From contig CP136494.1 in the NCBI GenBank assembly GCA_032768795.1, positions 1,364,001 to 1,428,000 on the forward strand: a stretch of 64,000 nt of DNA, written 5' to 3'. A program made the translations under genes and the position numbers. This DNA is from Tremella fuciformis. Taxonomy: Eukaryota; Basidiomycota; Tremellomycetes; Tremellales; Tremellaceae. This document shows, one piece after another, positions 58,820-64,000 of the stretch (position 1 is the first letter of the stretch; each line of letters opens with the position of its first letter). The notes under the pieces are model-generated. The model made no database searches and was not told the DNA's origin. It was given only the letters and a program-made list of their open reading frames with translations.

Positions 58820-61800
58820 TCAGCGGTACGGGTAGCCGGTCTGGCCGTAGGGTGGCTGAGGCGGTGGGGGAGGAGACTGATACGCGCCATGAGGAATATG
58901 TTGGGGGACCGAAGGAAAGCTCGGTTGGACCGGAGGCTGATAGCCCTGCGCCTGTTGTGGCGGCGGGGCATAGGACGGGTAGCCGCTTTGCGGCGGCGGA
59001 AGGTGCGAAGAAGTAGGGTACTGTCCTGATGCCGAGCGAAGTGGTTGTGGGGGCGGCGGGTAGGGCGAGACAGTTGAAGGCGCGTGCACTGCGTAGGCTG
59101 AGGAAAGGGGCGGATGTGCTGAATATGAGGGTTGAGGTGGGTGTGTAGGGGGTGGCGGCGAGGCGTAGTTGGATTGTTGCGGAGGCGGATGGGATGGATG
59201 ACCAGATTGAGGATGAGAGGGATAGTTCGAATACGCCGACTGGATAGGCGGGGCATAGGATTGATAGGACTTTGGAGGCTGTTGAGGAGGTGACGCGGAA
59301 TACGGAGACGATGATGGAGGAGGCGAACGTGAGTAGTCGGGATACGGTGGCTGTGCCGGACGAGATGGAGCCGGAGCTGGGGGTTGGCCTTGTGCTTGAG
59401 GCGGGGGCGACGGGGCGGTGGAAAAGGCCGAGGGAAGACTGCCGAGACTGCTGAAATCGTACGGGGAAGAGGCCTTAGTCGGCTGAGCAGGCGGTGGTGG
59501 GGGAAACGAGGGGGTCGATGTTTGCGGTGGGGGCGGTGGGTAGGGAGAAGTGGTTGGATAGGTGCTCATGCTTGGCCGCGGAGGAGCGGGAGCCGGGCTT
59601 AGAGAAAGTCCAGCTAGCTGCGAGTCCAAACCTCTTGAGGTTGTCGAAGGGGGTGGAGGTGGAGACGATCCGGAGATGCGCTGACGCATTTCGATTTCGG
59701 AGATCATCCTGCTCCGCTCGTTCTCCCTCGAGGAGACAAAGCCCTTGACTTCTCGTCGAAGATCGTCGATGACCCCGCGTAGGGACTCGTAATACGACAG
59801 CCCCTTGCTGACACCCGCACGGACCTCGGAATAAGTCTCGCCGGCCGTCTCAAGCTTTCGCTCCCACTCGCGCAATCTTTTGCCGCGAATCTTGACCCCC
59901 TTCTGCCGCTCTTTTACGCCCTTGCCACTCTCCACCTGCGTGAACAGCGTCTGCAATTCCTGCAAAATAGACCGAGCCGCTTGTACAGCGGCAGCTAGGC
60001 GGCCTTGATACGGTCGGAACTTCTCCAGCTCAGCAGCGAACAGCTGCGGTTCCACGTTTTGCGATCGACTATTCAGAAGCAGAAGATTCGAAACATCGTC
60101 ATTTTGCACCTGTAAATGTGAGTCAAGAAGAGGTCGTTGACAAACCACAGACCTTCTCCTTGAGGTCCCGTAAAACTTCGTCCCTCTCATGTCGGATTTT
60201 GCCCAGTCGGTCCAGCTTCTCCGTCGCTTCCGCAACGGCTTTGCGCAGCTCGTCCTTCTCGGCTTCACCCAAGTCAGCCTGTCTGGCAGGCATCTCGTCT
60301 TGCAGATCGAGCAGAGAGATATTTGGAGCGGTAGGTTGAGCGGGCTGCTTGCCTTCAGCGATGTCAATAGCAGTACGCTGCAATGCAGCATCTCCTGCCG
60401 CCAGAACGGCAATATCGGGCTGGATTGTAGACCAGAGGGAACCGATATGCGAATCGGATGTCCCGGCAGAAGATAACGCTCCGAGATTGGACGAAATCGT
60501 CGAGCGGAGATGCGCGGTCTGAGGGCCAGAGGGAGATTGAGTGAAGTGTGGTGTGTACTTGGCCTGCGATGATGAGCCCTGCTCGTAGCAACGAGCCAAT
60601 CTTAACGACGCACCCGCATTCGCTCGCACTCCCGGCTTTCGCTGTCTAATAACCCGCTGAGCTCCCGAAGATCTTTCTCGCAACTCTCCCTTTCTTGCTC
60701 CAGATTTCGCAGCATCGCTTCCACCGAGCCTCCACTCGAGACTTCCTGAGCAAGACGCCTCAGAGACCCACTCAGCTCCACCTGCCCCGAAGAGCCGTCT
60801 TCGTCTCCTTCGACCATCCTTCTCCACGATGCGATAGCTCCTGGGAATCCCATGTGTTCGAGACCGGCCCGAACCTCTCCCTCATTCAGGTCGGCTCGCT
60901 CAACCTCTCCTCGAACCAATTTTGCTTTTTCCTCAGAGTAGATTGAGGCCGACTCATGGACTGCCAGTGGTATGAGGCGGATGAAGATATCAGGCCCGAT
61001 CAACTTCGAGACGTCTGTGTTTCCGTACACCTCTTGTATTGTGATTGGTGCGGCAGGAGGTAGTTTGTCGATTTGCGGCAAAGAGGCCTCGCTTGGCAGG
61101 ATCTCGTGGTAGATGAGATCATTGTCCTGAGTCGCTTGTGTCTTTGCCTCGGCGCACAGGCTCGCATGTGCTTTGGTAATCTCCTGCAAGCTGGTTGCTG
61201 CGTCATGAGGTAGACTCGGGGTCTGGGCCGAGGTGAAGGTGTACAGGAAGTTTGTCGCCTGACGACTGGCATCTTGCGCCATTACATCGGCTAGCTTCAT
61301 CCTGACCAAAGCCGCACCGTGCTTGTTGGACGCGGTATCGGCTGTTGATCGATAGTATTGGGCGACCGAGGCGAAGAGTTTCGCCTTGATTTGCAGAACG
61401 TATAGCCAGTTTCTGTCAAAGACGCCCTTCCCTTGGAACTCCTTCATCTCCTCGACCAAGGCCGCGTACATGCTCGCGACTTGATTGGCGGACCGAGCGA
61501 CAAGACCGGGTGCTTTCTTCTCCTCGACTAGCTTTTCGGTGAAGATCTCGGTGGCCTGTGCCATTTGCACTCCCACCAGGAGGTGTATGACTTCCCGCGA
61601 GAGGTCCGTCGAAGGAGCATGCAGAAAGTTCTCGTTGATGTAAGTGAGCATGCCGGCAGACGCGCGAGAGTTGTAGTACGCTCGCTTGACGCCTTCGGGG
61701 TCCGCACGGGATCCAGCCGCGGCCAACGCCGAGAGAACCGAAGCGAGCATGAAGATGATGGACGCTTTCTCGAACGCCAGAGAGGTTTGTGTCGTGAGCT

Positions 61801-62183
61801 TGAGCGTGAACGCGTCATTCCTAAGCGTAAGTGTTGGAACCGAGTCGCACAAAGGCTATGCTGTACCAAGGAAAGGACACTTTAATCTCTGCAAAGCGAA
61901 GTTCAAGCAGCTCGAGTTGGCCAAAATACTTGTACAGAAGATCGCGGGCTATGGCATCAGCATCATTGTGGATTGCCAACCCCTATTCTGACTCACCTGT
62001 CTGATCACTACCTGCCCCTCGGACTGCGTCCTGCCTGCACCGCTGCAAGACACTGATCTCCTCGGCATAATTGGCCGGATCCTCGCCATAGCTCTGGGCG
62101 ATGATGTTGCGAACCGGTCCGGTCCAGTCGACATCGTTGGTCGTCTTCTTCGGGATGGAGATGAGGGGGGATTGGTAGGCCAT
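58820..62183 (-). CDS. BRO1: Bro1/ALIX-family ESCRT-associated protein
   Basis: Exons 61997-62183, 61867-61948, 60614-61820, 60153-60563 and 58820-60109 give 1,058 residues. Bro1 domain at 1-~390: [12 protein letters not shown] start, [12 protein letters not shown], and [28 protein letters not shown] core with the conserved FEKA. A coiled V-domain follows (LYPxL-binding type) with [13 protein letters not shown], the usual NDxLL..N motif. The last ~260 residues are almost wholly Pro/Tyr/Ser/Gln. The domain order fits Bro1 (endosomal cargo deubiquitination with Doa4) or Rim20 (alkaline-pH signalling); the long Pro-rich tail favours Bro1/ALIX. Three short introns in the Bro1 domain all splice in frame. 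Confidence 0.9.
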
Positions 62184-62535
62184 CTTGCCCGAGGACGAAG
62201 ATGGCCAGGTGGAGGGGAGAAGGGGCTGGGAGAAGGCTGCAGGACCGAACGTGGCGATTGAAGTCCTTGTCGGGTGACTTGCGCTGTTTGTATAGAGGAT
62301 GCGGGAGTCTCACTCGCGAGCCTGCTTGTTGGCTTCTACAGTCCAAAGCAAGTGCAGTGTGCAAATACATGTTGAGGACCGGGGATGGCGATGCGTCACA
62401 GAGTGAGCGGGGCCCGCAGCTGAGCCGGGGGATAAATTGGGAAAAAGCTGTCGCAGATATTGCCAGTGGACAAGGGAGATGAAGCAGTCCATGCATGCGT
62501 TGTCAAGGACCTCATCATTGAGCAGGACGAACAAC
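62184..62535. promoter_or_regulatory. Divergent Bro1/HYPK promoter
   Basis: 352 bp between two divergent start codons. No distinctive element recognised and no gene seen. Confidence 0.4.
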
Positions 62536-63017
62536 ATGGCGTCCAGCTCCACAGGTCGCGTGCCCCAAGGCGAAGTTATCATGGACGTGAGTTGCTAATG
62601 CAAGAATTGGAGCCCGGCTCATGGCCAGTTCGCCGACGGAGGGCAATACATCAAGCGTTCGTGACTTGCCTGAATTCTGGGATTTTGCTGACCAGGCAGA
62701 CAAGCTAGACAATGCGGTCCTCTCACTTGAGAAGAGGAGGATACAGAAAGACGAAGCCCTCAAAGCTCAGAAAGCTCTGCAAGCCCTCGAAGTCAAACCG
62801 GCCGAAGCCGTCAAAAGCGAGGACATTGACTTTTGCGTTAGTTACTCTGACCCGGCCTCACCACTTGCTGACTGTCTAGGTCGCACAGGTGGCTTGCAGT
62901 CGAGAAGAGGCAGAGAACGCTCTACGCGAGGAGAAGGGGAATCTGGTGCAGGCACTCATACGGCTGGTCACCCCTCGACAACGACCGAGAGCCCGCTCGA
63001 TCAATGGAATCGCTTAG
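62536..63017 (+). CDS. HYPK: HYPK homologue, UBA-like NatA-associated protein
   Basis: Exons 62536-62586, 62642-62836 and 62880-63017 give 127 residues, close to the 129 of human HYPK. A coiled segment (DKLDNAVLSLEKRRIQKDEA) is followed by a C-terminal UBA-like domain, VAQVACSREEAENALRE..GNLVQALIRLV, which is the NACA/HYPK UBA pattern. HYPK binds and inhibits the ribosome-associated N-terminal acetyltransferase NatA and helps keep aggregation-prone chains soluble. The intron 1 choice (GTGAGT donor, GCTAAT branch, GGAG acceptor, 55 bp) keeps the frame from the first ATG; an alternative start at ATG 62621 would skip exon 1. Convergent with PSF1, 131 bp apart. Confidence 0.85.
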
Positions 63018-63148
63018 AGGATTGGACCAAAATCCTATGAGGAAGGAGGCCGCACGCAGTCAGATACACCCAGCATGCTCGATACCCTATGCTACACATG
63101 TATACAATGTACAAGACATCGGACAGGCGAGAACGCCCCGACTCTCGC

Positions 63149-63805
63149 TCAGACCTCTTCCAGAAACCCCTGCACGATCAAGCGCTCTATCGCGCTCCGA
63201 GCCAGCCTGAAGCGCTCTCCCTTCCGGAAGTCCACTCGTTCCCCGCCTTCCAAAACGACCTCGCCGGCATCCTTGATCACCCGTACGTCCACCATGAGCT
63301 CGCCAGGCGGCCGGTCGATGCCCGCCGTCAGGTCGAGCACGTCGAGAAAGTCGCTCTTGTAGTCTAGCAGCAGGTTGTTGTATCCTCGTAGGAAGTCAAG
63401 CTCCTGCGGGCTGAGTGCGGAGCGCAAGTCGGGAGCGTCCGAATCCGGATTAACAGATGCGTTCGAAGCGGGCGATAAAAGGTATGCCAGACCGCCTCCA
63501 GCGTCCCACCATCGTTCTTTGATGCCGCCGACGCGGTTCTGAAGGTAGGCGAGGAGACAGCGTTTGTTGCGTCGGGCAGCGAGGTGCTGCACGGTGAGGT
63601 TACATACTAGCGCGCGATCTTGCGAGAGCGACACCTGACCGTGCGTTTCGGCCGCGGTCGTGATGGACGTCCCGAGCTGTCGGGTCTCGAGGCAGATGGA
63701 CAGGATGAGGGGCAGCGCATATTTCGGCAGTGGTAGTTGGGGTGTGGTGGCCAGTGTTGAGCGGTGAGAACCGGTGATGAGCTGCAGGGCGAGGTCACCG
63801 TACAT
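63149..63805 (-). CDS. PSF1: GINS complex subunit Psf1
   Basis: A single exon of 218 residues starting MYGDLALQL, the conserved Psf1 N-terminus. The diagnostic RRNKRCLLAYLQNRV helix follows, then SPQELDFLRGYNNLLLDYKSDFL and the C-terminal B domain VDVRVIKDAGEVVLEGG..ERLIVQGFLEEV. GINS (Sld5-Psf1-Psf2-Psf3) is part of the CMG replicative helicase with Mcm2-7 and Cdc45. The frame is open 29 codons further upstream, but the MYGD start is conserved in the family and was chosen. A stretch at about 63600-63650 with weak splice-like ends was kept as coding since it fits the homologous helix. Confidence 0.95.
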   Translation of the reverse strand: MYGDLALQLITGSHRSTLATTPQLPLPKYALPLILSICLETRQLGTSITTAAETHGQVSLSQDRALVCNLTVQHLAARRNKRCLLAYLQNRVGGIKERWWDAGGGLAYLLSPASNASVNPDSDAPDLRSALSPQELDFLRGYNNLLLDYKSDFLDVLDLTAGIDRPPGELMVDVRVIKDAGEVVLEGGERVDFRKGERFRLARSAIERLIVQGFLEEV

Positions 63806-63888
63806 GGCGGTGTGAGGCTGAGAAATGAAGGTGATCTCTCGGAGCTGCCAAGATGGGGACTCGGAAGACCTTTGGCGTGGTGGTGTCC

Positions 63889-64000
63889 TCAACGCCAGCT
63901 ATGCTGGCTGTACACAGTGTCGCCCAACAGCTGCTTGTCGTCGTTGATACCTCGACGCGTCTCGATGTCGACGTTGAAAGTGGGCGCGACGGCCGTCCAC
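63889..64000 (-). CDS. 3' end of an unidentified gene (cut by window edge)
   Basis: An open frame enters from the window edge and stops with TGA at 63889-63891. The last residues include APTFNVDIETRRGINDDKQ and GDTVYSQHSWR, which has the look of a folded domain end, but no family was recognised. It lies 84 bp upstream of PSF1 on the same strand. Confidence 0.5.
   Translation of the reverse strand, partial: WTAVAPTFNVDIETRRGINDDKQLLGDTVYSQHSWR

Noticed and set aside
63600..63650. A possible in-frame 48-nt intron in PSF1.
   Set aside because: The residues it would remove align with the conserved helix before RNKRCLLAY in Psf1 proteins, so it was kept as coding.
1..64000. tRNA or 5S rRNA genes.
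   Set aside because: No GGTTCRANNCC-type B box with a matching cloverleaf was noticed on either strand; a covariance-model scan would be needed to be sure.

Overview
The window is nuclear DNA of a basidiomycete fungus, most likely a Tremellomycete yeast or a relative (Cryptococcus, Kwoniella or Trichosporonales side). The evidence is GC-rich, densely packed protein genes with many short introns (about 40-60 bp, GTRNGT donors, CTRAY branch sites), typical fungal families (Wee1, Ssd1, Pil1, SPX-RING, Gmt), and a basidiomycete-style PriA/Cpl1 cysteine domain. Species was not determined. Gene models below were built by hand-splicing; except for the broken GT47 gene, summed exon lengths were checked to be divisible by three.

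Left part (1-24.7 kb): the 5' end of a zinc alcohol dehydrogenase (-); a membrane-anchored fusion of an SDR-epimerase-like domain with an exostosin/GT47 domain (-); a 3.7-kb gene-free stretch leading into a four-finger C2H2 regulator (+); RCC1 Ran exchange factor (-) divergent from WEE1 kinase (+); NCS1 calcium sensor (-); arginyl-tRNA synthetase with a likely mitochondrial presequence (-); a secreted GH10 xylanase (+).

Middle (24.9-46.5 kb): a 1,060-residue secreted cysteine-repeat protein ending in a PriA/Cpl1-like domain (-); a gene-poor stretch holding copy A of a dispersed repeat; SPX-RING ubiquitin ligase (+); GDP-mannose transporter (+); Ssd1 with its Cbk1 docking and phospho-sites (+); a small uncertain gene (-); API5 homologue (-); copy B of the dispersed repeat.

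Right part (46.8-64 kb): mitochondrial ribosomal protein bS21m (-) divergent from urea transporter DUR3 (+); Ups1/PRELI lipid carrier (-) divergent from a SCAMP (+); Pil1-type eisosome BAR protein (-); MATA-type HMG-box factor (-); Bro1/ALIX protein (-) divergent from HYPK (+); GINS subunit PSF1 (-); and the 3' end of one more gene (-).

Most genes are core housekeeping. Accessory interest lies in the broken epimerase-exostosin fusion, the cysteine-repeat secreted protein, the repeat pair lying close to two promoters, non-AUG or hidden-exon initiation of the tRNA synthetase, and three GC-AG introns.
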